A stretch of 64,000 nt of DNA from Sweltsa coloradensis (taxonomy: Eukaryota > Arthropoda > Insecta > Plecoptera > Chloroperlidae), in contig JAMZAV010001454.1 of NCBI GenBank assembly GCA_024449915.1, forward strand, positions 1 to 64,000, in the 5' to 3' direction. Position numbers and translations under genes: made by a program. The notes beneath the pieces are model-generated. The model was not told where the DNA came from. It worked only from the letters and a program-made list of their open reading frames with translations, and did not search any database. Each line of letters starts with the position of its first letter. Within the stretch, counting starts at the first letter, position 1. Below, one piece after another: positions 1-10,481 of the stretch.

Positions 1-3000
1 AAGAGGAAATGATAAGAACATTAATTTTCCAGAATTTCAAATATTGTAACAATTTAACAACCAACTGATTTAAAATTATGTAGGTCAGTTTTTTTTGTGT
101 TGAATGTGATAAAGTCATTTACCAACCAACTGTAGTCCCCCTCCGCAATACCAAGAGTTGGACGATTATTGCTCTTTGAGTCCCCGTGTCGTCGACTACA
201 TTCGCCGATGGTTTGCACTGTTAAAAATGAACGAACAACAAAAATGTTATACAATCATATTCCATAGCCGCTTCTAGAGGTTGTTAAGTGATGAGAGGTA
301 GGAGGACATGCGTTTCAGGCAAATTGCTTCACCGCGGCGTCTGAAATTTTCGAATATATTCACGATCTACTTATCTGGCTCTACAGTAACACGTTTCTAA
401 ATTTGTTTTAAAATAATTAATAAAAAATCAATTAGTTTAAACGAATTTCAAAATTCAAAGTCCAAATTGACTATAATATATTTGTGAACTTTTTTCTGAG
501 GACTATGAAAGAAATGTGAAATCTATGACCGTAGGGCCTTGTATAGTATGCTTATTGACAACCTTTGCAAAGTTTCCATATTATGTCGGATGCTTCTTGG
601 CGAGCGCATAGCTATTTGCTAACTGCAAAATGTGGTCCTTATTTTTCTCTGAGGCAAAGATTAATTATTGAAATTACAAACTAATATCCTATCAATCCCG
701 CATCGCTCTGTATGACCGACACTCACGCTCCGCTCACAAAAACGGCCACTTCATTTGAAACTAGGGAGAACATTCAAAATATTTTAACTTACACCTGCCA
801 GTCTTTGTCTGGTATAAAATACTTGTCTTTTGAAATTGGGCGCACTTCTATTATACATTTAGTTCATATCAATTTTTCCATGAACACTCATGGAACGATT
901 GCAGTCATTCTTCACATCGAAAATAAAAATCAAGTCTGCAAAAGTTTCTACGATAACATTTGCAATCCCGCACACTCACAGAGCTGAAAAGCTAATTAAA
1001 TCAATCAATGACTACATCTAAAAGTGTGTACGGTATTTACAAACTATTTACAAAACCCCGTCTGCGGCCCGGGGCAGAATTGGCCCAGAACATGGCTCTG
1101 CTAATCGTAAAAGGTGATTCAAGAGAAAAAATCCACCCTCACAAACATCAGCTAGAAGAGTGGAGTATCTAATCCCCGAAACTAGAGGCGAAGCGTCTGT
1201 CATCGGCGTCGGGACCTTGTCCCCCTTCCCTTGACGAACCCCCCGGTGACGATGACAATGACACACGAAACGATGACGACGACGAGGACGACCGCGACGT
1301 GAGAAACCCCCCTTCCTCCCATTACCCGTGCTGGTTCTAGACCAGCATGGGCCCCCTCCTCCCCCCCCCCCACTTAGTCTAGGAGTGGTTGCATTATGAC
1401 CTAACGGTTTGACGCGTCCTTAATCCAATAAACCAAAACAAAATGATGTCACAATGTTGACGCGTGCTACCCACTGGTGGTGTTCCAGCACCCTCAAGAT
1501 AACGTATAGCGTGGGGGGTGGGGGGGGGTTCCGAATGCGATCTATTTGTTTTCGTCCAAATTCAATATAATATAATTAGTTAAGATTGAAATGATACAAT
1601 ACCAATTTACTACTTTGTCCTATATTTGATCCGGAGATTGATAATTGCCACGACTACAAATTCCTTATTCACAAAATATCTTTGAAAGGAACTCAGAATT
1701 CATTCCTACGAATTTTGATATTTGCGATTGCACATATAATTGGACTTCACCATAAAGAATACATTGGATACTATGGTGAATTTTGGTAAGAAAAAAAAAA
1801 AAAAATGCACTACAAGCTATTCCGAGACGATGAGTGGAGAAAGATGGGGTGAAGGACAAATAAAAATTATGCGATATACGGAATTCGAACCCACGTCCTC
1901 GTAGAGCCATACGCAAACAATTCGAGTTTAAGAGAAATTAGTAATCATTCTCTTCAATCGAGTCGAGACCTGATGTTGAAGTTTGTAATTTACGAATACA
2001 TTATGGTTAAACATCGCATTCGTTTGATTTTTTTTAAGTTAGTGCCGTGTTGAGCTGCGGATGAGTTTCCAGTTCGCCAATCGAAAAATTTCAAATTTGT
2101 CAAAAAAAATGTGTAAACATGTATTACGTACTAGTTGATAGGTGGATACTGTATTTTAAATTAATCTATTTACATCCTATTTATGAAAGTAACTTTGGTA
2201 GAAATAGCGTCCATAGATATTAACAATTGGCTGGTGGGGTCGGCCCGTATGGCACTGGGGTAGGGGATCTATCGATTCTTAAATTTTTGCAACTTTTAAA
2301 AGCCTAAAAAACTTCTAAAAGATGTGAATTGTATATTCACGTAAACCGAAGAGTCGTGGATGGTCGCGTTGTCGCCCCGCCCCCGCCCTTCCCCCATATC
2401 CGCCCCTGTCGTAACAGGCCACTGTCCGTTTATAACTTTCTACTTTTTCCTTGACCATGGCTAATACTAATTCAATTTTGTAATTTTGGTTCGGAGATAG
2501 TACAACTCTACAATTCATGTTATTGTACCTACGCATAAATTACTTTTACGCGCTAGTGGTGTGTCATGTCATCTTTATGTTAGTGGATAGGGTTTTTGAT
2601 TTGTTTCTAGTCAGTAAATCTTGGATAATATATTTTTCGTAGTAAATCATAGATAATGTATTACTTCTTATTAAATTTATCGCAATTTATTCAAAATGGC
2701 ACATGCCATAAATTTTCTGGAAATAATGTACTGAAATATGAGTAATGAAACTGCTCTATCACAAACAAAGTTGAAGCAGTATTGAGAATTCAGTAATTTT
2801 ATTCCCCCCTCTCTATATTTTGGGATATGACCATAATTCAACTCACTGTTTTTAATGGCACACTACCAACCGGTGTGTACTTAACCTATTTAGATCAACA
2901 AATATGTTGGAAAATATATATTTGTATTAATTTTTGTGTACATTGTATTAAAATGTGTGCTGATAACTGTAATATATTATGGAATAAAACTTGAAGCACC

Positions 3001-3667
3001 AAGAGATTGCTAAATAATCAACTATCATCCACCCTTCAAGAAAAAAAAAAAGCTAAAAGTTTTATTTTTTCTCCTCTCACCTGAATGTCATGATGTCCAG
3101 AACACCGTTTTAACAACATTAGTTTCAATTGTCAACCCACTGTTTTTTATGGTATTGTTAGGTATAGATGACATGAGTTGTATCCTAACATAACACTTGC
3201 AAGCGGTTGGTTCAAGAAGATTGTGCCACAATAAGTGAATAAATAAATAAACCTTTTGTGTTTGAGAAAAGTTATTTTAATATTGATTGCGTACAACTGC
3301 TATATTATATACCATCCATCTAAACAGTAAAACACAGAAGAAATATGTACTAGAATAACCCTCCTGTGAGTGTGACATAAGTGTTCCCAGCCAGACACGA
3401 TCTAAAACTTCAACGACTGGCAAGCGACACGTCATTGCGAGCTCCGTGCAGTACTCTGCTGGGTCTGTGATTGTGATTGTGAAATGTCAGTTACTTTTAT
3501 ATCCCCCACTCCCAGTCTCCCACTGCGCGCCATCATTCCCCTACCTCCCGCTTCTCCCCGGATGCGAGATTTTTAACGGTCCTAATCGAGAAGCCCGCGT
3601 CTCCTTCATGTACCATATTGTCTTAAAGAATCATCTAACTTTGTGTTTGTTGTTCGAAAAAGTGCAC
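1..3667. other. Intergenic sequence, no recognisable gene
   Basis: I find no open frame with recognisable protein similarity here on either strand. The sequence is AT-rich, with a GC-rich patch at about 1048-1560 that holds GAC-type simple repeats (about 1248-1296) and short G and C runs. A tRNA-like fragment near 1.86 kb is listed separately. The short open frames have no splice context or family signature that would support a gene. Confidence 0.5.
1862..1925 (-). repeat. Possible tRNA-derived SINE fragment
   Basis: Read on the minus strand, this contains GGGTTCGAATTCC, which matches an RNA polymerase III B box, preceded by a run resembling a tRNA anticodon arm. No properly spaced A box or complete cloverleaf is visible, so it is at best the 3' half of a tRNA-like SINE head or a tRNA pseudogene. 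Confidence 0.3.
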
Positions 3668-4033
3668 TTGATTTAATCAAAACAAAAAAAAAAAAATCAA
3701 TCAAAAGCAAGTAATACAAGACAAAAAAAAAAAAAATCCCAAAAAACACACAAAAACCAAAAACAAAAAATGGAAACCAAAAAATCAAAAAAAAAACGCA
3801 AAACAAAAAAAGAAAAACAAAAAAACAACACCAAAAGAAAACAAAAAAACAAAAAAACAAAATATCAAAAGGAAAACCCACCACAAATCAAAAACCAAAG
3901 AAAAAGAAACGAAAGAAAAGAAATAAATAAAACACAGAAAAAAAAAAAAAAAAAACAAAGGAAAAAAACAAGAAAAAAAAAAACAACCAAAACAAAAAAA
4001 CAACAAAAACAAAACAAAAAAAAAAAAAAAACA
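3668..4033. repeat. A-rich low-complexity tract
   Basis: About 365 bp made almost only of A, with scattered C and some G and T (AAAAACA-type units). Its long open frames on both strands (Lys/Asn-rich on plus, Phe-rich on minus) are products of composition and not genes. Confidence 0.9.
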
Positions 4034-4207
4034 AAATGGTTTTGTAATTAAATATGCCTACCATCATTTGATTAAATCTTATTTTAATCATGGTTTTTTA
4101 TTAATATGCTTAACATCATTTGTTAAGATGCTCGTACTTATATGACATCACAAATGTAATTTATCAGCTGCAAATAAAATAAAATACAATATCATACTTG
4201 TAAATCT

Positions 4208-4276
4208 TATTTAAATCAAAAACACCCTGGCCGCTGCCCACCTCTTCACTTATCTAGCAATAACCCGTGGTATAAC
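4208..4276. repeat. Direct repeat, left copy (partner 4953-5021)
   Basis: The segment beginning ATTTAAATCAAAAACACCCT recurs about 745 bp downstream at 4953-5021 with only a few substitutions. The two copies flank an inverted-repeat element at 4357-4903. Shorter shared pieces (AAAGTGCACTTGATTTAA at about 3660 and 4317) suggest the whole 3.6-5.0 kb interval is built from duplicated repeat units. Confidence 0.75.
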
Positions 4277-4356
4277 CCTCTAACTCAATTATGTTTGTTG
4301 CTCATAAATGAAGAAAAAGTGCACTTGATTTAAATCAATGATTTTTATTAACGGAG

Positions 4357-4903
4357 TGGATAGTCGTACGGTCAGCCATATTACTCAGTGCAAAATTAGT
4401 CGAACGGTCATCGACGATACCACCTAACTAGGCTTCAAACATCACATTCACAGCGCAGCGTGCCAGAGAGGTAGCGCATCCGAATTCTCTGCGAAAGGTC
4501 GGCGGTTCAAATCTTCGTTAGGTCGTTTTTTTTTTTTACCATTCTACTATTTAGGTCCATGTCTTTCTGCAAATAATTTCACTAGGCCCTACATTCGGTC
4601 TCGTCGCGAACGCAATCCGCGATGCATAGAAATAATAAAAGTGTTTAAAAGTGCTAGGCCTATTTGAAGGAAAAGCTTTATCTCTACACCTTGACGTGTA
4701 CGGTGTAGGCAGCTAAAAAGGACTTTATTTTAAAAATAGCAACGTTAAAGGTCTTGTAAGGTTTTATGTTACCTTCTAAAACATCAAAAAAGGACGACGA
4801 AGGTCGACACTTTTATTACAGTGCGACTCCATCCGACCAAATCATTGGCCGTATGACTAATTTTGCAGTAAGCAATACGGCTGACCGTACGACTATCCAC
4901 AGC
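4357..4903. mobile_element. MITE-like element with about 55-bp imperfect inverted ends
   Basis: The left end reads GTGGATAGTCGTACGGTCAG. The right end is its reverse complement, and the match continues about 55 bp inward through a GCAAAATTAGTC block with a few mismatches. There is no coding capacity. I could not identify a clean target-site duplication. A tRNA-like segment lies inside it at 4455-4522. Likely a non-autonomous DNA transposon of unassigned superfamily. Confidence 0.65.
4455..4522 (+). repeat. tRNA-like segment (SINE head or tRNA pseudogene)
   Basis: It contains an A-box-like TGCCAGAGAGGTAG at 4461-4474 and a B-box-like GGTTCAAATCT at 4504-4514, spaced as in a tRNA. The B box departs from consensus and I see no clean acceptor stem, so it looks like a decayed tRNA-derived SINE head or pseudogene. 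Confidence 0.45.
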
Positions 4904-4952
4904 CTTTTATTATTATGGCCTAGACCTAGGCCTACATCATTTGATTTAAAAC

Positions 4953-5021
4953 TTATTTAAATCAAAAACACCCTGGCCGCCGCCCACCTCTTCACTTATC
5001 TAGCGATAATCCGTGATACAC
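4953..5021. repeat. Direct repeat, right copy (partner 4208-4276)
   Basis: Near-identical copy of 4208-4276, including the CACCCTGGCCGC core followed by the CCCACCTCTTCACTTATCTA stretch. See the left copy for interpretation. Confidence 0.75.
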
Positions 5022-5203
5022 GCTTGTACGCTGAATCACCTGCATTTCAGTTGACTTAGACTCGTTTGTTTTGGCCAGGGCTTTTGTGATGTTTGTATAT
5101 CCATAAAAGGCTGGCCTACATCCTCTAGACCTAACTATTGGCATCAATAGTTACTTACAATAGGCCTAGACATTAGGTCTAATATGGGTAGCCTACAAAA
5201 TTG

Positions 5204-5330
5204 GGTACTCTTTCGGATGGTATGCCTCAACATTTACTGTAACGGAAAGGATTTCGGGTGCATATGTTTTCATTAAAAAAAACAAGTGTTGAAAAGTTGG
5301 GGCATAGGCCCTACCATCTGAAAGAGTGCC
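5204..5330. mobile_element. hAT-type MITE, 127 bp, with exact 8-bp TSD
   Basis: The termini are GGTACTCTTTCGGATGGTA and, at the right end, the reverse complement of GGCACTCTTTCAGATGGTA. The element is flanked on both sides by the identical octamer CAAAATTG (5196-5203 and 5331-5338). An 8-bp duplication with short inverted repeats is typical of the hAT superfamily. Related copies with the same ends lie at 43579-43779 and 44018-44185. Its interior shares the AACGGAAAGGATTTCGGGTG block with the different MITE at 45004-45214. Confidence 0.85.
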
Positions 5331-5626
5331 CAAAATTGTACAAAGCAAAAAAAGTTTAAGCACAATAAAAGAGAATGTGCAGCCAGCAATCGATGTACGG
5401 CTATATGCCTCTAGGCCTACCTAGGCTAGAGGAGCCGTAGGCCTAGGGCTACTAGGCTAGGCCTACTAGGAACTCTTGTACTTGGCGGGTCCCAACTTTT
5501 TAACAAGTTTTGTTTTCGAGTCAGTTGTTGTTGTAGGTGCGGCTGCCCACTTATGTAAGACTAGCTGGGGCTAGGCCTATAGGGTTATGAGAAGATTGTT
5601 ATTTACAATAATGATTCTGAACGCAC

Positions 5627-5806
5627 CTGTACAGATAGGCATAGACTTCCATTACTTGCAGAATTAGGTTGGCCAAGGCCCACTAAATCATTTGGAAGAA
5701 TGTGAGAAGCAGTCATGTTTAGGCTAAGTCGACGACCTAGGTATACTTCAGTCGATTTAAAACCAAATGAGCCGAAGGCAGCCGCATCTGCGTAGATAGC
5801 AGCCAT
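5627..5806 (-). CDS. Speculative first coding exon, product unknown
   Basis: On the minus strand an ATG at 5804-5806 opens a 60-codon frame that ends exactly at a CAG|GTGCGT splice-donor-like site (donor GT at 5625-5626). The predicted peptide starts MAAIYADAAAFGSFGFK and has a balanced composition without low complexity, unlike most open frames nearby. I do not recognise the family. If real, the gene would run leftwards, in the same direction as DCAF13 and downstream of it, but no second exon is identifiable. The support is only start, frame and donor, so chance is a serious alternative. Confidence 0.22.
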
Positions 5807-6249
5807 ATTTTACATATTAACATTTAGTCCTACCAAACCTCTATTCTACCTCGTTGGTCCTACCGTCACTTATAATGTCCAAAACATTTATCACGTAAAA
5901 TAAGACTTTTGACTGATTCGAAATCCACAGTCAACTTTTAGGTTAGGATCAACAAGTAAACACTCCGTGACAGCTAGGCTAGCCAACACACGAACAAAAG
6001 TTTCACAAACAGCGCTCTTTTCAAAACTCGGAAAAGTAGTGTGAGACGAGACGTGAGAAGACGAGTGAGTGAGCCATGTGTTGGTACCTGGGAACATTCC
6101 ATTTCCTTCCCCTACCATCTAACATTATGTATTTAAACTGACTTGCAAGTGCTATTTTTATGTTACTTAAAAATGCATCCTAATATGTATCTTGTTTTAA
6201 TTGGGTCTAATTATCTACATGAATTATGTAAATATCTATGACAATACCA

Positions 6250-6690
6250 ATAAATATCATATCATGGAGGCCACACGTCGAAAATCTAACAAACAAACTT
6301 AACTCAGCATGCTTTGCAATCAAACAAATAAGAAATATATCAAACATAAAAACAGCAAAAATAGTTTACAACTCATATTTAAAATCTCATCTCAGTTACG
6401 ATATAACCCTATGGGGTACCTCACCATTATCACAACAAATTTTCAAAATCCAAAAGAGAGCAGTACAAACAATAGTAAAAGCAAATCCAAAAGAACACAA
6501 TGCATAGGGCCTACCCATTTTCACCCAATTAAAAATACTCTCCCTATACAGTTTATACATAATATACGAAGCAGCACTTCACATTAAGGAAACCAAACAC
6601 ACCAACACATGACTCGACACAACACCAAACGAGAACAAAATCACTACCTACAAAACAAAAACGGGACAATTAAACTCAAATAATTACATA
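6250..6690 (+). pseudogene. LINE ORF2 C-terminal fragment (degraded)
   Basis: The frame at 6238-6507 reads WRPHVENLTNKLNSACFAIK, then a YNSYLKSHLSYDITLWG block and IFKIQKRAVQTI. This order is typical of the region after the reverse-transcriptase (RT) core in Jockey/CR1/L2-type non-LTR retrotransposons. After a frameshift near 6510 the expected LKILSLYSLYIYEAALHIK segment follows in another frame, then stops. The RT core and everything upstream are missing, so it is a dead fragment. It differs in sequence from the LINE at 34.9-41.1 kb and from the fragment at 6.78-7.48 kb. Confidence 0.75.
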
Positions 6691-6700
6691 AAAATCCGGC

Positions 6701-6769
6701 ACTTCTGTACTTGGCGGGTCCCAACATTTTTTTTCAATGAAAACATACGCACCCGAAATCCTTTCCGTA
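6701..6769. mobile_element. One-sided MITE fragment (family of 45004-45214)
   Basis: The left terminus CACTTCTGTACTTGGCGGGT and the following block ending ACCCGAAATCCTTTCCGT match the left arm of the complete MITE at 45004-45214. The right arm is absent and LINE sequence begins directly after it. A shorter relic with the same CTTGGCGGGTCCCAAC core lies at about 5476-5495. Confidence 0.7.
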
Positions 6770-6784
6770 CATGGTTACATGGGT

Positions 6785-7480
6785 ACATGGTTGGAGGCTA
6801 AAGACAAGAATATGTCAACTATAGTGGCATGTCTGGACCTAAAAAGAGCTTTTGAAACAGTGAATGTGGGTATACTTATAAATAAGCTAAGATATATGTA
6901 TGGAATAAAAGGAATGGCACTAGAATGAATAAAGGATTTCATGACTCTGAGAAAACAGAAGGTTAGATATAGAAACAAGTTGTCGGATGAAATAGAGTGC
7001 GATAATGGAGTACCCCAAGGCTCCATACTTGGACCTCTGTTTTTTATCATGTACATTAATGATGTAACAAAGAGTTGTAAAGTGGCTTTCATCAATATAT
7101 ATGCTGATGACATGCTACTGTCCATAAGTGGGTATAATGTAAATGAAATAATAGGATTACTGAACATTGAACTGGCAAGAATATTTGTTTTTGGCTATAA
7201 ACAAACTAAAACTGAATGTATGTAAATCAAAAGGAATGCTAATAAGAGGAAGAAATGGTAAGGAGAGTGAATATGTGCTTAACCTAGAAGTTGGAAATGA
7301 AGTGATAGAAATGGTAACTGAATTAAAATATCTAGGCATAATAATTGACAACAAACTAGATTTTAAGTCACATGCAAACTTTCTAATTAAAAAAATTGGA
7401 AAGAGAATTGGGTATTTGAGAAGAATGGGAGGTAAATTGACAAGCTGGACCAGAAACATGATATATAATAGTATAATCAT
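6785..7480 (+). pseudogene. LINE reverse-transcriptase fragment (degraded)
   Basis: Translation gives the RT blocks LDLKRAFETVN, GVPQGSILGPLFF and IYADDMLL, where YADD is the catalytic motif of non-LTR reverse transcriptases, followed by the ELKYLGIIIDNKLDFKSH block. There is an in-frame stop at about 6926 (consistent with a Trp codon turned to TGA) and a frameshift near 7190, so the copy is inactive. The 5' half and the end of the C-terminal domain are missing. It stops abruptly at a perfect hairpin (7480-7518). It is a different family from the LINE at 34.9 kb. Confidence 0.85.
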
Positions 7481-7518
7481 TGAGTATATAACCATCCTTA
7501 GGATGGTTATATACTCAA
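7480..7518. repeat. Perfect hairpin, 18-bp arms, 3-nt loop
   Basis: TTGAGTATATAACCATCC, loop TTA, then its exact reverse complement. It sits where the LINE fragment loses similarity to intact RT proteins, so it may be a fold-back truncation scar or the end of another small element. Confidence 0.85.
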
Positions 7519-7565
7519 AGCTGTAATTCATGACTATTTTCTTGTCTATTTATATATGTACTATT

Positions 7566-7605
7566 CACTGCCTCCTAGGCCACGACGAACATCTAGGAGG
7601 CAGTG
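7566..7605. repeat. Hairpin with 13-bp perfect arms
   Basis: CACTGCCTCCTAG (7566-7578) and its reverse complement (7593-7605) enclose a 14-nt loop. It ends next to the TA that precedes the MITE starting at 7609, and may be a separate minimal inverted-repeat element. Confidence 0.75.
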
Positions 7606-8040
7606 GTAGGGGAGACCGGGGCTAGTTGGCCACGTTTTTACAATTGGAATTTTTGCAAGGAATCTAATTAAAGAAATGATTGATATCTTTCTGTAATCAT
7701 TTCTTCAATCTTTGATGCACTTAAAAAAAAATACTTCAATTTTTTAGTTACTAAGTTTAATACAATAAACAACAAAAATAACTTGGAATGTGAATTGGCC
7801 AACCTGCCCCGTGTCAGGGGTTGGTTGGCCCAGTACATGGGGCTGGTTGGCCCAGTACATAAGAACAGTTATTTTTGTTGTTTATTGTATATTTTAAAAT
7901 GTTGAAGGATTTTTTTTGAAGTGCAACGCAGATTGAAGAAATGATTACAGAAAGAAAGAAATCATTTATTTCATTAGATTCCTTCCTAAAATTCTAAATG
8001 TAATAACGTGGCCAACCAGCCCCGGTCTCCCCAGCGGTCT

Positions 8041-8308
8041 GATTCTGTAAAATCGTTATGGAAGATAACGATCGTTATCCGGCACTTTAGCGACAATTTT
8101 GCGTGTCAACTGATTCTGTAAAAATGATAGCGATCGCTATCATAACGAGAATGAAAAAGGAGTCGCTATGCTATGCTATCAAGATACGATAAATGGCGGC
8201 CGTAGCGACTATTTAACAGAATCAGGTCGATAACGATAATTTATAACGATTGATATTTCATATCAACCGTGATTGCTATCGCTATCATAGCGACTATTTT
8301 ACAGAATC
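8041..8308. mobile_element. MITE with GATTCTGTAAAAT ends, inserted in another MITE
   Basis: The ends are GATTCTGTAAAAT and ATTTTACAGAATC, with palindromic GATAACGATCGTTATC-type motifs inside. It lies between two right-end copies of the surrounding composite element. A smaller copy with the same ends (GATTCTGTAAAAATGATAGC to TAACAGAATC) lies inside it at 8112-8223, giving a three-level nest. Confidence 0.75.
8112..8223. mobile_element. Inner MITE copy nested in 8041-8308
   Basis: A 112-bp inverted-repeat unit with the same GATTCTGTAAAA/TTAACAGAATC termini as its host element and an internal GATAGCGATCGCTATCAT palindrome at its left arm. Self-insertion or internal duplication of the same family. 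Confidence 0.65.
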
Positions 8309-8930
8309 GCACTGCAGGTCTGTATCAGAAATTCCATTTAACCTGCAAAGTGAATGGGTGGGCCAACCAGCCCCATCACGCATTTATACATATTGTTTGC
8401 GTTTGTATTAGATCCTACAGTTTAATTATGTTTTCAATACTAAATATACAATCCCTAATGGATATTGTACAATTAAATTATTTACTTTAGTATAAATTAT
8501 TGAAAACGGAGTGGTTTATAATGAAATACGTAGCTTGGTTAAAAGTTACAAACCAGCTGTCAAAAATTCATTTTGCTCTCAGACACAGTGCTGTAAAACT
8601 AGGGTCTTGAAATTTTCACAGCCATCTCAAGTAGCGAACACGCATGTTCAATTCAAATTTTGGCGGCAACGGCCTTTTAGATATCGAGATCTGCCTGGTG
8701 GGCCAACCAACACTTGGGCCAACCAGCCCCGGTCTCCCCTACTATTGTTCATTTCACATTCCAAAAAGCTATTATTTTGGTCACACACTAAGTTTTTACT
8801 GCCACGGAGAGAAAGTAAACCAAAGGGAATCGAAAAATCAAAAATCAGTTTTATAACTGAGTGGGTAGACTCTAAATACAATTAATTAATTAATTTAATG
8901 GGTAATAAATTTGTTTAATTTAGGCAGCTT

Positions 8931-10481
8931 CGCAAACGCTTTCTTTAGTCGCGTTGATGGATGAGCTTTTTTTAAGTTTTTAGTAAGCGTGGGATCTATT
9001 TACTTCTTCAAGTTCCATTGCAAAATCATTTTTGTTTAATTAGGAGTACTAATTGCTATGGTAATTAGAATGTCAAATATCTGTAGGCCTGAAGATTGCT
9101 TATGAACGCATTGTAGGTGATTGTTGTCAAGTTTCTATAGTTACAGTCTTGTTAATTAAGCGAGCATTTCCATTTGACTCTGCCGGAAAAAATAGTCACA
9201 GTTTTTTTTTGTATGTCTCGCCATAACGTTTGAACGGAAGTTCGGATTGAGTTGAAATTTGGACCATCCACAAGCTTCGATCTGGATTGAATGCCATTAG
9301 TTTTGTGGCAAAATCGTTAAAAAAGTTTCAAAGTTACATTAAAGTTAGTCAATTTTTTTTTTCAAACTAAACGGCGACAAAATCTGAGGTAGCCAAATCA
9401 TTAAGAATGTCCATCCGGTCACGAATATGTTAATTTTATTTTGATCCGAGTGTAGATGGAAAATACATTTTAACAAAAGTAACGTTACCATGGCAACGAA
9501 AAGTCACACGAGGTTTCTGGCTACTATGCACTGCCACCTAGAAGTAATCAAAATACTATCGAGGAAGCAGTGTATTATTTGTTACCAAAGAGTTAAAATA
9601 GTTTTCCCAAGGAAATGATGTCAAGGTCCTCTAGATGGCGGTGGATTTTATCCACAAAGTAAAGGTTTACCCACAGGTTTACCTAAATACCTTGGTAATT
9701 GGAAGAGCGTAGCGAGCAAAGCGAAGACTTCAATTTGACTTTCTGTTTTTTTTTGTTTTTTTTCACTTGCGTTACCCCAAGAAAAATAGCTCGGGTGTTT
9801 TGTTTTTGTTAGTTTTTCTGTCTGTTTGTTCGCACGATTCCGGGCAAACGGCATGCGATCTTGATGAAAATTGGAGGGGACCTTCGTTTTCTCTGAACTT
9901 AGACGTGCCACGTTTTTGGGTACAATCGAAGAAATATTTCTCGTGAATATCGTACTTTTACGATTTTTTTCAATTTTTAGTGCGATATTTTCGTTACATT
10001 TGGGCCGATTCTGACCAAACGGGTGGGGCTACAACGTTCATATTTCACATGGACATTAAGATTATGGTGATGTAGTACCTTTTTAAAGAAAAAGTTGAAA
10101 AAGTTAGCCAGAATACGTAGAAATAAAGGTTTTAATATGAGTTTTTCGATTTTAAGTGCAATATTTTCGTCACATTTGGCCGATTCTGACCAAACAGGTG
10201 GGGCTACAACATTCATATTTCACATGGACATTAAGGGTATGGTGATGAAGTACCTTTTGAAAGAAAAAGTTGAAAAAGTAAGCCAGAATCCATAGAAATA
10301 AATGTTTTAATATGAGTTTTTTTAGGTTTATAATAAAAATTAACAAGAAACAATAGAAACTTGACAACAATCACCTACAATGCATTCACAAAGCACTTGC
10401 AAAGAAAAAGTGGTTCCACGCAAACTAAAAACTTACAAAAACGCTCATCCATCAACGCGGCGGGACTTTAGCGTTTTCCTA
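8931..10481. repeat. Dispersed repeat family, copy 1 (GCTCATCCATCAACGCG ends)
   Basis: The left edge carries GGCAGCTTCGCAAACGCTTT then GTTGATGGATGAGC. The right edge, near 10440-10481, carries the inverse CGCTCATCCATCAACGCG, so the copy is bounded by inverted ends. The interior at about 9840-10080 (CCGGGCAAACGGCATGCGAT, then GGCCGATTCTGACCAAACGG) recurs at 50030-50360 and 51720-52522, and in corrupted form at 23.2-23.5 kb. A unit of about 170 bp is tandemly repeated at 9980-10300. I see no intact protein frame. Superfamily unknown. Confidence 0.7.

Larger units (their letters stand above)
7609..8739. mobile_element. Composite MITE with GGGGAGACCGGGGC ends
   Basis: The left end GGGGAGACCGGGGCTAGTTG is preceded by TA. 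The right end at 8739 is the reverse complement (GCCCCGGTCTCCCC) and is followed by TA, consistent with a 2-bp TA target duplication as in mariner-like elements. A second right end of the same type occurs at 8032, so either a 424-bp copy (7609-8032) is nested in, or joined to, a second copy, or the element duplicated internally. GGCCAACCAGCCCC-type blocks recur at about 7796-7855, 8010, 8360 and 8720. There is no coding capacity. Confidence 0.7.

Noticed and set aside
3770..4051. Lys/Asn-rich open frame and overlapping Phe-rich minus-strand frames
   Set aside because: They come from an A-rich low-complexity tract; composition alone explains the length.
6775..7531. 130- and 124-residue open frames on the minus strand
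   Set aside because: They are antisense shadows of the LINE reverse-transcriptase fragment, which has catalytic motifs on the plus strand.
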